Of a stretch of 64,000 nt of DNA, positions 11,300 through 26,200 are shown piece by piece (position 1 is the first letter of the stretch; every line of letters begins with the position of its first letter). This stretch comes from Hirundichthys speculiger (lineage: Eukaryota > Chordata > Actinopteri > Beloniformes > Exocoetidae). The stretch lies in NCBI GenBank assembly GCA_018398805.1, contig JAGFBZ010000814.1, positions 2,350,001 to 2,414,000 of the forward strand, given 5' to 3'. The notes below the pieces were generated by a model, which searched no databases, had not been told where the DNA came from, and worked only from the letters and a program-made list of their open reading frames with translations. The position numbers and the translations under genes are program-made.

Positions 11300-14200
11300 G
11301 TGAGTTGGAACTTCTACTTTCACCCAAACCACTGAAATAATATTAATTCCACTGATGTTTTCTCAAATAAAGGAGTCAATAATGTCCAGTCTCGTCATAC
11401 TATCATATCCTAAATGTGTCAGTTGACAGATCTCATTTACATGTTAAATGATTGGGATTTTCAATTTGAATTCACAATTTTAATCAAAGGTTCTGAGAGT
11501 TTTTGCATTCCAACCAGGCCCTCTCTCAGAACCTTGTGTTCTTGGTTTTGACTGTACTGAGGACAGTACACAGGTTCACATCTTGATGTTTTCTAACTCT
11601 GCAGTTGAGGGCTGAGCATTGCCTCTTGGCAAGGCATTAAGAAGCTTGCTGATCATCATCAGGACCTCCCTCCTTGTCACAACTCTGTCACTTTAAATTT
11701 GAGTGAGCCAGGCTCTGTGTTCAGCTGGCGCTTGGCCTTCACCTCCAGCCTGCACACATGGTTTACAGGACTAGGCCTTGGAAAACCAGCTGAAACTATA
11801 TTTAATGCCAGACTTTTTAGTCAGGCTCTTATTTTAATTACAGAAATATCCTGTTTCCCTATCTTCTGCTGGTGAGGAGGAAATAAAAACATTAGAAAGC
11901 AGGATAGGAATGATTCTAAGCCACTTTGGTTTGATCATTTTTATAATGAGCTATGAGTTTATGATGTCTGTTTGGACCGCACTTTAAAGCGCCTTATCGT
12001 GGGCCAAAACACACTATCACTCATGATAGTGTGTGACAGATTGCTGAGCTGTTAGTGACACATTTCTTTGGGAGGTGTATCTTCCCATTGCAATGCACCA
12101 CTTTCTTCACAGCTGTTCAGAGTTTCTAAAGATGTTGCTCATTCCAACATTGCTGTTGCTGTTCTCTGACAGAGTGGGGGAAATTTGAGCTCCACATGGG
12201 TACAGTGGGGAAAAAAAAAAATCATGTTCCACTGCCCCAATGCAACAAACATATGAGCTAAAGGAAGGGGATTTATACCCCAGGAGTCCTGTAGCCAGCC
12301 AGCAGTCCATTTATAAGGCCTTGTGTTTCTCGCTTAATAAAGGCAGGGTAAACATCTGGGGAACACATTGCTGAAAACTGGAGGAAAATATGGCTTGGGT
12401 GGCAGTGGTTGAGGTGATTGAAGATAATCTCCTGTTCCCGCACCTACTAATTTTGGTCGAGTTGTTTTTGTGCAGATGTTTGGCATTCTGTGAAATGTTT
12501 ATGAGGCGCAAACAATTCCATTCGCCATTTTCGTTACCTTCCCTGAGAACTCTGGTGTCTGGAAGGCTTGTTTTCCTGATGATTCGGTGCGTTCTTCATG
12601 CGCCTGTTCCCAGTGTGGTTCATGACATTAGCTCCAGATGTGGAATGTGGGAAGTTGTGTTGATATTTGTATTATTGCTGACATTCCTCTGCCTGTTCAG
12701 AGACGGCAGACTGTACCCCAGGTGCAGCAGGGGAGCTTTCTCCATGCCCGAACTGAGAAGTCGGCCCCGCTGCCCTCTCTCCTGGGGCAGCATGGAGGAA
12801 TGCTCTCCTTCATGCTGAGCAGGCAAAGGCTGGAGGATACCAGACCCAGGGCTTCCGGGGCCGGCTGCTACGTATAATGCACAACAGCTGGCTCCTGTGA
12901 ACATTCCAGCTGAGGCCTCTTGGCCTCATGGGAAATCCCAACAGGGATTTATTCATTAAAACTATTAGTTGATTATTTATTAAAACTATTAGTTGCTCTT
13001 ACCAGCCATAATGGAGGAAACAGTTGCTTCAATATCATCACCTTCTCGTTTAGATTAGCAGAGCCTGAGCTGGACTTTGATCACAGGTGTGTTCAGTTTA
13101 TACACAGCGCCATTCATACTTCACTATTTTACCGATCCATAATTCGATTCTCAACACTCCTCCATAAGTTTAAGTTGTCTGCCTCACTTTCCCTTTTTTT
13201 TTTCTTTATCTCCAGCGCCCCATTTCTCGCCCCTTCCCACCCCCTCTATCATGAGTTCATCCACATGCAGTAACTCTCAACCTAAATATTTAGTCGTCTT
13301 GGTAGGAAACTGCCATGTCCAAACTCCTTCCAGATGTGAGCCTGTGCAGGCTTGTGCTCGGGGCCTAATTATGCACGGCTGCAAAAGAGCTGGATCAATG
13401 GGTCGGGAAGAGGAGTGGAAGGGTAGCGAAAGGAAAGTAGATCGGAGTGTGAGACTGAGAAGATATGTTTTGGGGCTAAAGTGGGAATGAATGATGGAGG
13501 TTGATTAAAGGCCGAAGAGACGGAAAGAGTTCAACATGAGGGGCAGAAGAAGTGGGAAGAGGGAACGGAGAGGGGAACAAAGAAAGAGATTGGAGGAGAG
13601 AGGGGAGAAACTTGGCAGGCGGTTCAGAGGGATGTGCCCCTGGAGACTGAAAACTCCCCAGCCCCTGACTAACAGATCTTCAACACTGGGGCGGGAGGGA
13701 GGAGGAGGAGGCAGGGTTGTTCGTCACAGAAACCGAACTTTGCTGTGAATGTGGTGCTCCATGTCTCTATTAGTGCTAGTCTTTAGGACTCTGAGCAGAT
13801 ATATCATTTGTTTGCTTAAAAAAAAAAAAAAAAAAAAAATCTGTGTCTGGTAATGAGTATATATCTTAGACAGTCGCGTTATTGCCCAGACAACACAGAG
13901 AAATGACTCCTGTCAGTGCTGTAGGGTACAGCTGTGTCTGTTTAATGCTTTAATGGATAACAGACAAATGAAGAGAATGTACAGTGGCAGTTTATGTGTG
14001 AATGTGCTCGTGCTTCATAGCTTGTGGTTTTTACCAAAGTCAAAACCATACTCCTCCTTCAGCATCGTCTGTTGTCATCATTGTCGGTGACTGATGGCTT
14101 TGGTTTGGTGGGTGCCAACTTTAATGGCTGGGCACATATGCTCAGGTTGGGGGGTCAGCATGGCCTGTCTTGGCCTGATGCCCCCTCATTCAGGACAGCT

Positions 14201-17200
14201 GCAGCTGATCCCTGAATTAATGCCAATATAGCTGGGTGCGAGTCACGCAGCAGTTTGAGATAAAAATATTTCAGCAAGGCAACAATGTTTTTATCAATAA
14301 GGGTAAAGTCTGAAAAGGAATCCCCATTTTCTGTCTATGCCAGGGTTAGCTAACCATCTGCTACTTGTACATCTAAGACAGAAAGGGGTATGCATGATGG
14401 CATCCATAAGTGTACAACTATTTCTTCTTTCATTTCTATACATGCTTTGTCCTATAAAAGGTTGCGGGGTGGGACTGTATACTTTCCCAGCTGTCACTGG
14501 GTGGGAAGCAGGTCACCAATCAGTCACAGGGCCCCACAGAGACTAAATGAGACTAACAGCTATCACACTGCCTTCTACGGTCAATTTAGAATCAATCACT
14601 CTTACCGATCAGACTAACCTGCATGTTTCTTGGACTGTGGGAGGAAGCAGGGTCCTCGGAGCAAAACCACTCATGCACAGCGAGGACATGCAAACTCCAC
14701 AGACAAAGGAGCCAGTGGGGATTTGAACTGGGGACCTTCTGGCTGTGAGGTGACTATGTTCACCACCAGATCACCAGGTGGAGAAAAAGCCTGTGAACAA
14801 GATGTTACATGTCAGTCAGGAGTTTTTTTTTTTTTGGTGTGTGAGAGAGAGAGTGTATGTTTTAGTGTGAACTTTCCAGTTTGTAACTAGTTTGTAACTG
14901 AAAAGATGAAGAGTTTGAAGCTGAATCTGGAATGTGAAGAAGTTAAAAAAAAAAAAGTTAAGTCTCACATAATTCAGTGGAAAAAAATTGAAGTTGTCTG
15001 CAAGTGAAATAAAAATCTGTATTACATTCAAGCAAAATGGCAAAGAAGTACAGAATAAAGAAACTTAAACTTTAAACAAATAATGTGAAAAAACATAATC
15101 AAATTTCATGGAAGAAACAAAATGTTATTGAATTCAAATAAAATGTAAAAAACCTGTTAAAATTTCTCCTACTTTTAATTAGAATTTAAGAAAGAATAAT
15201 ATTTGAAAAATTACAAATTTGTTACTATGATAATATTTTAATAATTTCATAGCAGAAAGTATGAGAGAGGAGTTAGCAATTAAATGAAAGGTGGTTGTGG
15301 GTGAAATGAATAAAACTACTAAAACATTTTGGAAGATCTACCCTCATAGTTCACATTAACAACGAATGTGTTTCATTAGGTTTAACTGAACTATTTTTAA
15401 AGCTCAGATCTTATTAAAGCTTTTTTTTTTTAAAGCAAAAGTTACTACCTTTTGATAATTTCTTTAGTGGAAAATGTGTATTTTATTTGTAAGCTAACCT
15501 TATAAATCTCATAAAACCTTTCTAAAAATTTACTGTTCAAATACATCTTGGTACCACTATAATTGCAGACATTTTATGTGCACAAAAATCTGTAACAAAG
15601 GACAAAACAAAAAACAACAGGCTTAGTATGTTCTCTTTAAAATGCCTTATGAGCTGTAAAGTTATAATTTCATATGAGAGGTAGTTTAAAATCTCCAAAA
15701 GCTTTGATTATAAGTCATACAAACAAACACTTTAAGACCGAATACTGTGAATATTAGTCACAGTAAAGTTGTCTAGAAAGAAAACTGGAAGAAGTTCAGA
15801 AGTATCTGAATGCAGCTGCTCTGTGAAAGTCTTACAGTCATGTTGTGTTATTGTAGAAAAATGAACCTGGATGACAATCTGTTTAATTTAATCAGTTTTG
15901 AAATTTGATTGATTAAAGGTAATTGGGACGATTCACGACAATGAAATACTTTATTAGATGCAGATTATTTGTAATTATGGTAGTATGGTAATTATGACTT
16001 TACTGAGTCATAAACAAGTATTTTTTTACTGGGTAACTCATGATACACAATGGTTTAGTACTTGATACCACTCTGTTACTGCTGCTTCTGATGATTACTA
16101 ATACAAACTTTTAAAATTGACAGTTTTTTTTTGCAAGGATTAGAAAACAATAACATGTTAAGTATTCATGTTTAGAAGTTCTCATGTACAAATTATCCTA
16201 CAAACTTGGACTAGTCATCTGCTCTTGTTTGAAGGTTTGTACTAAACATACCAGATAAGAGGGGAATCTCGTTGAACAATCCAGTCCCTTGAATAAAATA
16301 TTTGCTTTAAAAAAAAAAAAAAAAAATGTCTGTATGCTATGGATTTATACTATTTCCACGTTTGCCAGGAGTTCCAACGTGTCACATACAGACAACACGG
16401 AGAGTTGACAAACATAAAAGGGTTTCGGTGACAAAAAATAAAACTGCAGCTTGTGTCTGTCATCCAGGTCATGGTAAACCTAAAAACCTGAGAAAGAGGC
16501 AACGGGAATTCTTCAATCGACTAAAACTGAAGAAGCCACTAGGATGAGAGGTGAAACGTTTTTAAGAACCAAGAAAATAAGTCCGCTGAGGCTTTTTATG
16601 ATTACAGTAAACCAGCATTCAACAAATCTGGCATTTTAAAGTAACTTCCAAGGAAAAGGACTGCCCTGTTTATATGCCTAATCCCACTTTTGTTTGATTT
16701 TCTTTTTTTTTTTTTTTCCCTGAATGCACTTTTGGCTTTATTGACCATCATGTGGTCTGTTGTGTATTTCTACATTTGATGTTTTTTTTTTCTGAATTTG
16801 TGTCCTTTCAAAGCCCACTCACCTCAACATTATTATCACTCAGCTGAAGTATGATTCTGTGGCCCTTTAATTACTATTTCATCTTCTGAGTCATTCCATT
16901 ACTCTGTTACTTGTGGCCCACGTGTGGATGCATGCTGGAGGGACAGCAGATGTGTTGGTGGTTTATGCTGGGTCCTTGAGTCAGTCGGTACTTGAGTCAG
17001 AAAGATGTCGACAAAATGTCCCAAACTATTGTCTTATCAGAACAGAGAATTCCAACAGCAGGCAGAATAATGAACTCCTGGCATTCCTGCAGCGATAGGG
17101 TTTATTTATGTGTGGAAAGGTGTTGAGAGAAGGGGGAGCTGACTCTCCTCCGCACATGTTAGGTGGGGCAGTGGTCAGCTATAAATCAAAAAAGCAAACA

Positions 17201-20200
17201 AAGGCCTGACACTGGATACTTGGAGCTTTAGACTCCAGCTGCAGCACCTGCCAGTGCCTCACAAGCCCTGGGTTTTATTGTGCCCTCGCGGGTCACGGTT
17301 GCAGGGCGATAGTGGGACAACTGCACATGCCTACAGCACTGCACTGTTGTTTCCTGCCTCTTTGGATCATGAATGCGTATTTCACTTATCACTTTGTTGT
17401 GTCTGCTGATTAAAAATCTGCAATTTTTCCAATTTTGGCAAAAACAGTGATGCGTTTTCTTAGTAATGGCATACCCCCAAGTGGAGTTTTGTTATTTTAG
17501 TTTTTCCTTTCTCACCGCTCTCTTTTTATCTTACTCCAAAAATGCCTGACTTTGGTTTTTCTTTGCCAGCGCTAACTTCCCTCTCCCTGTGTCTGACCAC
17601 GGCGGCCCCCTAAGTTCCTGTTCTGGGCTGACAACACATGGATACAGATGGAGATAATGGGTGTCTATAGTGGGAATGCCTGTGGTTTGTGTGTGGGTGA
17701 GTGGGTGTGTTTGATATGCTTATTCTTGAGAACTAGTCCTCAGCAATACTACATTCATTGGATTTCAAGTGCTCACAAATGCATCTCAAGTTAAACAGAT
17801 TCACCTACAATAACATAACTTAGGGATGGGTAGAGCTGCCTGAAATCACTGAAACAGCTGCAGACTGCCAAGCTTGTGAAAAGCTTTGTCCTACTTTGTC
17901 ATTAGTCTGGATATTAGAGCAACTATTGAGAGCTAAATAGCCTTTGTTGTATTAGCTTTTACATCTACCACAATTCATATTCACCAATTTTAAATGTCTT
18001 GTTGAAAATTGACCCAGTTTGTGTGTTTTGTAGTCACATGATAATATTTTTTTTTTTTATCTATCTCTCACCAAAAGCCTCTTAGGAGAAGTGTGCAAAT
18101 ATATGTTTTTCATCCACAAAGTAAAAGAACACTCGAAAGTTCTGATAAAACGAATGCTACAGCAGCAACCAGCTTTTTAAAAGCCCCCCCGGCTGACAGT
18201 CCAGAGCTTCCATCATGATGCTTCCTGGTCTGAACTACTGTTGATTGGTTCGAGCAGCGAGGAACCTTCCAAAACTGATTATTTTGTGATCGTGATGTCA
18301 TCAGTCTTACAAGAATCCAGTCACCTTGGAAGTTAAGTGCTTTGTTAGTGATTTGTGTTATCACAAAAGGAGGTTCTAAGAGGTTCTATCACTGATTGAT
18401 CAAAGCTACAGGACTCTTAAGTTAAGCTGTCACTCCGGCTTTCTGTAAACATATAGTTTTACATTTATAAAAATGTTTGCTGCATTTTTTTTGTCAAGAA
18501 AAAAAAATACAGATATGTAGAAATTGCTACCCTTTTGAAATGTATTTGAAAACCAGAAACGTATAAGATGTAACATGTTAAACAAAAGTGAGTGGTGCCT
18601 GTGGAACGAGCCAGACCACCATCTCATCTTCATCATAACTCCATCTCTTTAAACCATTGTTGTATTGATTATGGTTTTGCACAGAATCACAATGCAGTAT
18701 TTAAAAAAATCTGATAGCCTACTGTGTCTTTATTTGTGATTGGTTTTACAAACCCAGTCAAAGCAGCAGAACAAATTGTAAAATAAAGCAGTAAGCTTTA
18801 TTAAAACCTGTGCTGATGCAGTAAACCATTATTAAAAATTGTTATCTTAAAATATATCATTTCCATCTCCGATCAAGCCCTTCTCTGGAAAGCCTGTTGG
18901 TCTACCATAATATTTGTAATAAATGATGCATAGTTGTTTAATAAATTGTGGTAAACTGCTGCCAGAACTGATGGATGTTCAACAAATACTTTAGAAGCCA
19001 TGAACTCAGTTTAATTAAAACAAGACAAAGCAAACTCTGACCAAAAGTAACTTTCTCCCAGATATCTTTAAGGAAACTGGACAGTATCAGGGACAGAAAG
19101 ATTTTGGCCAAGTTATTTTTTATTTATTTATTTTTTTTAAAGCAGCCTGATTTCCCTGCTGTCTTTGTTCATGAGGAGAAAACAGAGGCTGGTTATGAGA
19201 CAGAACAATGAGACTATGTTCGTCAGGCATACACCACATTCCTCTCACTGTCTCAAACAGCTAAATTCACTAAATTGCCTCATTAAAATTGTAAAAACAC
19301 TTTAGACAGTGATTAAACTGACCATTGTGTTCCTTCTCTGCCGCCATAAACTTTCCAGTTTGGTCTGTTTTCATGAGTCGAGTCTTAGACTCTAAAAATT
19401 GAAATAATTTACAGCAACATTACAGTAAAGAAGTGATATTTCTGATGGCGCTCCCTGTTTTTTTAACATCTGTGCCAGCGACTTGTTTATTTCTTTGATG
19501 GTCACTGGATGTTTAGCTGTAAATTATGCATAGAAACCTACTTTAGTTAACAGCTACTGTTAGTATGACCTGGTGAGCTGTTGAATAAGACTTACTCCAA
19601 GTGGGGTAAATGTGTGCATGTGTGTTAGGCTGTTAGCTTGTGCACACACATGTGGGAAGGGCGTGCATGGCCACAGCTCTCAAAATAGTATTCAGTCCAC
19701 CCCTCTCTAATTAGAGACATTTCAAAAACCCAGATTTTAATTTTAGACTAGTAGCTTTTGGACCACTTAAGTGCACACACATACATAGAAACTCATAGAG
19801 TTAAACATGCACACTTTCCATATAAATAAATCTGATAGGTCACACACTTATGCATCTAAATCTACACACACAGAGGCATGTACACACACACATGCACACA
19901 CACTCACCCACAAACCACAAAGCCTTACTCCCTGGCTCAGTCTGCTAACCCAAGCACAATGCAGCGTACTCTATAATAAGTGGTTGCACATATCAGATGC
20001 AGGAGCACACTCCCCATGCTGAGCCTCAAGGCCCAACGCTATCATAGTAAAAACAGCCAATCCGAGATTCTTTGCATACTATCAATCTTCAAATTTTTGT
20101 CATATCACAAGAAAGTGCTCCATCCTTTCATTCGCCTGCATTTGGCCTTCTCTTCCTGTTTGATGACTAAATTAATCAATCCAGGTCTGCAGCATGATTT

Positions 20201-23200
20201 CATAAAAAATATTTTGCATGCAATTACGTGGATGCTCCTTTCAATGACAGGCATCAAATGGGGCTTGTAGCTTGGCAGCGTTCCCTGGTGACTGCTACAA
20301 GCCCTCTGGTGGGTCAGGCACAATGGACATATTCACATCTTGACATGCATTTGCTACTAAAGTGCCCGTTGTGCTTAAGGGTATTTAGTCTCTGTGTTGC
20401 ACTCAGTGCCTAGCCTCTCTGAGGACAGGCTCTGTGTGTAAGGGGCTCCTGGGATTGCTTGCTTAGGTGGCTCTCAGTCTTTTTCCAACTAAAGGGTTAA
20501 GCTATTTGGATGGCCCCATGCACTGAATAGCCAACACAGTGTGCAGGCCTCTTATAGAGTCCTTATTGTAACAAAGATGACACAACCACCATCCAGACTG
20601 AGAGATCCCTCTGCTCATGTTCTCTTTGATCCCTCCTGCATCCACTGTCCTCTTGTCTTTGCAGAACTGTCCATTTGCAAGAAGTAGACTGAGAGACTAG
20701 TGGTGGACTGGGGCAGGTCATTTATCATAGATGTGTGAATGCTCATATGTATAATATTGTTGAACTGAAAAATCTTCATAATAATCATAGTTTTGTAAAA
20801 GTAAGTTAATGTCATGCTGAGCCAGAACAGTGGCAAATCCATAACATTCCCTGCAAACACAACCAGACCATCTTACCATATTATGCTGGGTTTGGTTAAC
20901 ACACTCAGGCCAACATGAAATCTTTACAGTTTTATTTTTATATTTTTCCACAGCCTGTGTACACACATTTCCTGAAATGTCAATTTACTTTCCCAAGACT
21001 ACGAACACGCAAAAGCCACACTCAGCTGAGCCAAACCTCAGACATCAGAGACAAAATTAAACATTTTATTCAAGACATGTTATCTTCCATCTGCATGAAA
21101 CTACAGATTACTTATTTCCTTAAAATGACACACAGACACTGCCAAGGGGAAAAAAAGAAGAACTAATGGAATAAAAATTATTATAATAAATCAGAACACA
21201 GACTGTTTCAGACCAAAATGCAATCTTGGCAAACAAAACAAATTTGGACCACAGTTTTTCATTCCAAATTTCATTTCATAATTTTATAATGCTTGGTGTG
21301 ACAATTGCAAGGATTCAATGTGCTGTTGTTGAGAACATGAGACTGACTGGAAGACAGCAATATACAACAATCTGAGGGCAGTCTGTGGTTTAATGTCCTG
21401 TCCAGGGACACTTCGTCACATAACGTGGCTGTAGGGCTGGAGTGGATTGGTATTAAAATTAGAGTATTAAAAAATCAAATAACCTCAATAAACAAACAAA
21501 AATAAGAAATAAAAGCAAAACAATAAATAAAATGGACTCTCGTGGTCTTGTAAAACAGAAATTGTATCTGTGGGTTTTACAATCTAATTAGTCATCATTG
21601 AGCTTCGGGGTATCGTTATGTGTCCACTTGAAGATTCTTCCTCCAAACGTTGGCAGAAACTCCATCAAAAGCCTTTTCCTCACTGACACTCCAACACTAC
21701 GAAGCTCTGATACGATAACGTCAACAGAAACAACAACAACATAAAAACAAAGTGCTGCATACATGTTATGGTGGTACTGAGACCCCCCGCTGCGTGTTCT
21801 GGCTGAAACAAATCAATAAGTAAGTACCATAAACTGATATACAGCCTGGCATTGTTTGGCATTGTACGTCCTAAAAATGTTGACCTTGACAGGCAGATGC
21901 TAAAGACATGTCAGAGAAAGAGAAACAAATATGCCAATAATAAAATTGCCAGTGGCTGAATTTCATTTAACTTCTTATATTTCATGTTTCTTGGCATTCA
22001 TGCTTGAACAGAGACATCATGAATATTAGTAACAACACCAGTACAAGCCAACCTGGCATTTGGATGGAGTAAACTTTAGTAAAAACATCTTGATTTGCTC
22101 TGTCTCTCTGCATCTGTCTGACTAATATGTACATTAGGTGATTAAGTTCTGTTTTTACGCTGCTCAAATGGAAAACAAAAGGAGAAAATGCAGTTAAATA
22201 TTGTGGTTTAGAAGGTTCTCTGTTGTAAGATACTAATACTAAAAGTGTTCACACAATGGTGTGCTTTTATTGGTAGAAGTGGGTAATCAAATTGCTTTTA
22301 CCAGGGTTCAAGTCCCCCAAGGCTAAGTACTTACTGAATTTTATTTGCATGAACAGAATTGTGACTGTCACAATGGCCAACACGTGCATTATCGAATCAT
22401 CATGCTAATTAAACTTGGCTTAATTCAGTAATGGCTCTCTGAGAAAGTCACTCTCATTATCTGGCTCCCACTGGTCTCTGAATTATACTTGGATTTTAAC
22501 CACGTTACCAGTCTCTTTCAAGGGTTCTTGTGTCTCTCTTTGCATGTGGTCCTCGATTATAAGAGGCCAATTCAAAGTTTAATGATGTTTACGCAGTGAC
22601 CCAGTGGGTTGTTTTTACCTTTTATCGCCATGAATCTTTACCCTCACTGGGCTACATCAACGCTTGTGTGGGCCCGGAGGTGCAGCGTCTAATAAACGTT
22701 CAGATGAAGCTAAGGTAGTAGCTGGGATGTTCTGCGGGTGATGCTGCACGGATGTAGTTTTCAAAATGAAGGAAACTGGAAGACTGCATAATAATAAATA
22801 ATGACAGTAGGCAGCTTCGTCCGTAGGTCAATCCTTATTAAATATAAATCTTTCCTAAAGACCCTTTCTGTGTTTGTGGTTTGCTGTGCAGACGTAAAAC
22901 CACACAGAACTCACTGCCTGAGTTCAGCTAAATATTTAGAGCCCACTGGGGGCCTTTTGAAATCAGTGCTTTTTACTCAAGTGCATCTCATTCATGTCCC
23001 AGACAAAGTGCCAAACCAGGCTGAAGCATTTCCTGTATATGCTTCCAGCTTATCAAAAAAAAAAAAAAAAAAAAATCTGAAGTTTTAAGCATGTCTGGCA
23101 GAGAGGCAGGATGAAAAGTGAAAGCATATTAACACCAAACTCTCAGTGGTAACTGCCAAACAAACAGGACATCCTGTCATGCTTTGCATCATTCTTGCTG

Positions 23201-26200
23201 CAGTCAGGACAAGAGGAAGAAGGATGTGTGTGTGTTTTTTTTTTCCATTTCTATTCATTGCAGCATTTTGGGATCTGCTGCCTGTGTTGGCGCTGATCTC
23301 TGCACCGGCCTTCACTGCTCCACCACAGAGACAGTTCCTCACTGAGGTGACTGGGTGACAGCAGCCCAAAACCAAAGGCAGCTGTTAGAAGACTTTGACA
23401 TACAACTTCAGTTAAACTCACACTCGAGTGTATTCAAAGCTATTACACCTCGTCCAACAAGGCCTGCTGCAGTGTTTTACAGTGAGGATGCTTTTCAGAA
23501 GGAAGGGTAGAAGTAAATCAATGTTTTGTTACGCTACTGTGTGGCCCTCAAAGGCCCTGTGGGTTTGGGAAGCAAATTGAGCAAACTGGCAAAGTGAGTG
23601 ACATGGTGCAGGGAGGAGCTGCTCCGGTTCAGCAGACAAGACTCTTTGAATGTGTTTTTTTCACTTTTCTACTCTCAATTTTGCGAAAAAATAAATCAAT
23701 AAAAAAAATGGGCAACTGCAGCAGGAGGGATCCTGACAAATTTGTGCTGTGGACTGACTTCATAAATGACTTTAAACATGTCACAACTGACCCGTCAGTC
23801 GAGGCTGGTTGGACAACATCCAGGAGACGTTTGGGTTGAGGAGATGGGGAGGAGGTGGCCAGCAGAGCTTTCATTAATTTCTAAAAACTCATTAATTCCT
23901 ATATGTTTCTAATCAATTATAAAAAATTTCAATATTTGACAGCTTTCTGGTGATTTTTTTTTCCCCTCTAATATCTGCTTTGAGACCTGAGCACAATTTA
24001 CTTAAAGTCGCCAAGTTATGGAAAGTGTAGGAAATACTCATAGAGACACAAAGCTCCTTTTAAAAATATTTGCCTGTTTGAGCTACAATATTTAGAGAGA
24101 TGTTTAGACACAGGATATACGTAAACCAGAAGTAATTATGCTTTCAGCTTGCAGCCTCCAGGATGGACAGTGTTTCCCTTGAGCATATTTTTCAGTTGTA
24201 AAAGGTTTACAAATGTAGAAAAGCCACACACAGAGAGAGAGAAAATAAAGGAATTCTTGTGTATTCCACTTCATCTTCATACTTGTAGACGAAAAAAAAA
24301 AAAAAGAATTCAAAAACGAACTAAAGTGATTTCACTTCAGGTCAGGAGTTTAAATACATTCCTTGTGAACATGAATGTTGCAAAAAAAATACAATTTTAA
24401 TCATTTCTTCAAATTATTGTACTTTTAGTATGAAATGACTGAACAACAACACATCTTTCACAGAAAATATACATACATTTTTCAAATTAATACAGAGGAG
24501 AAATAAATATTAAATGTAAATACAGTACCTTTTTTATTTGTTTTTCCTTTCCAAGCTATGAACAGAATCAATCTGCTGGCCGATGTCATGTCGATATTTG
24601 ACCACTCTTCTTTGGCAGAAACTGATAAAGGTTATTTAAATTTGTGTTTACCTGCATCCAACAAAAACTGTTAACCACAATTCATTTATTTTTAAAAAGG
24701 ATATATGAGCACATTTAGGGTGCCATTCCTAATGTTTGAGTGTGTTAACGTGTGTTTGGGGAGATGGTCCAGCTGAAACAACAAATGTCCCACATCTTCA
24801 GCTGATAGTTTTAAACTCATGTTCAGGAATTCTGATGCTGTTCACATTCTTCATTTTACCATTCACTTTGGCAAAACTACCAGCTACGACATCGCTAAGC
24901 GTAAATAAAAATATTTCAAGGCGATGCTGGCAACATGATGCTCCCTCCGCCATGCTTCACAGTGATGTAGTGTTCTTGGAGTTAAAGCTTCTCTTGACTC
25001 AATCTCAGGTGCTTTTTTCCCCTCTATATGTGCATATGACTAGCTTCAAACTTTCAGCCACTCAATCCATGTTAATGGGAATCACACTGAACTATAGACA
25101 GTGACAACCGTGTTCCAGCAGCTTCTAATCTGTGGCAGCTTTCATGATTCCACAGGAATCATCAAAGGTGATGTGCTCTGAGCTGCTTGGGATTTCCCGT
25201 TGCATTGCGCTCTGTTAAACTCAGCAAGCGCTTCTTAGACAATCCCCTTTTATGTTGGCGCACAGAAGCTGTGTAAGTGATGAAGCCTTTCAGTGTTTGT
25301 AACCTGTGCATCAAATTCTGACAATTTTTTTTTTTGTCCTGAGAAAAAGCAGTTCAAAGAAATAGATGAAAATGTTACCATTACCTACTTGTGTTTGCAA
25401 CCTCTTGCCCACTGCGTTTAACTTCTGTGTGGAGCATGAGACAACTACGGAAGGGAAGCTGGCATCTGTGCTTCTGCTCGACCTGTCTCTCTTTATACGA
25501 CCTCTTGCTTTTTGATCTTGTAAATATAAATGAATTACATAAAATGGCCAAACAAGATCCTGGAGCCTGACATGTGGCTGTGTTCTTTTTTTCTTCTTTT
25601 CATGATTAGATGGATTCAATTAGCTTGTCTGATTTCTTAGAGGCCTTTGTGGTCTGAAAGGGTTAAGCAAATGAGAAATGGTAAATGCAGTTTTAAGATA
25701 CTGTCTATAGTCTGGAGTGAATTAGCACAGTGTGCTTTCGTGCCATGTACCATACATCTGATAGCTCTTGAAAGCAGATTTAGTCCGTCTGTCATCTAAT
25801 TTGTCACTTATGGGGCACAGAAACAAATGTTTAGCTTCATGTAAAGCTTATGCTTCAACAGCATTACCCCACTGAGGAGATATTTGACATTAATCATATT
25901 CTTTGAATGTGAATCTCTTTCAGCCTTTGTGCTGTAGTGATGAAGAGACGCACTCTCATGTGCCCCAGCTGTCACCTGCCTCTGGACACTGCTCCGTTTG
26001 TCTGATGGCTGTCCAGGAAGTGCTCTCTCCACAACCCCTGACCTCTGAAAACCGGTTTCTGAATAAACAGCTAATTGGCTGGGTTTCCTGTTTAGCCTGA
26101 TGGGAACGTTGACTATTTCTGTCTGTTTACAGAGTTCTGCCTGTCTCTCTTTCTCATAGTTGTACTCCCTGTATTGTTTATGAAAGAACAATGTCCTTCA

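Noticed and set aside
22262..22330. tRNA-like A and B box motifs (ggtagaagtggg; gggttcaagtccccc)
   Set aside because: The B box is good, but no cloverleaf or SINE body or tail can be drawn, so it may be chance or a very old relic.
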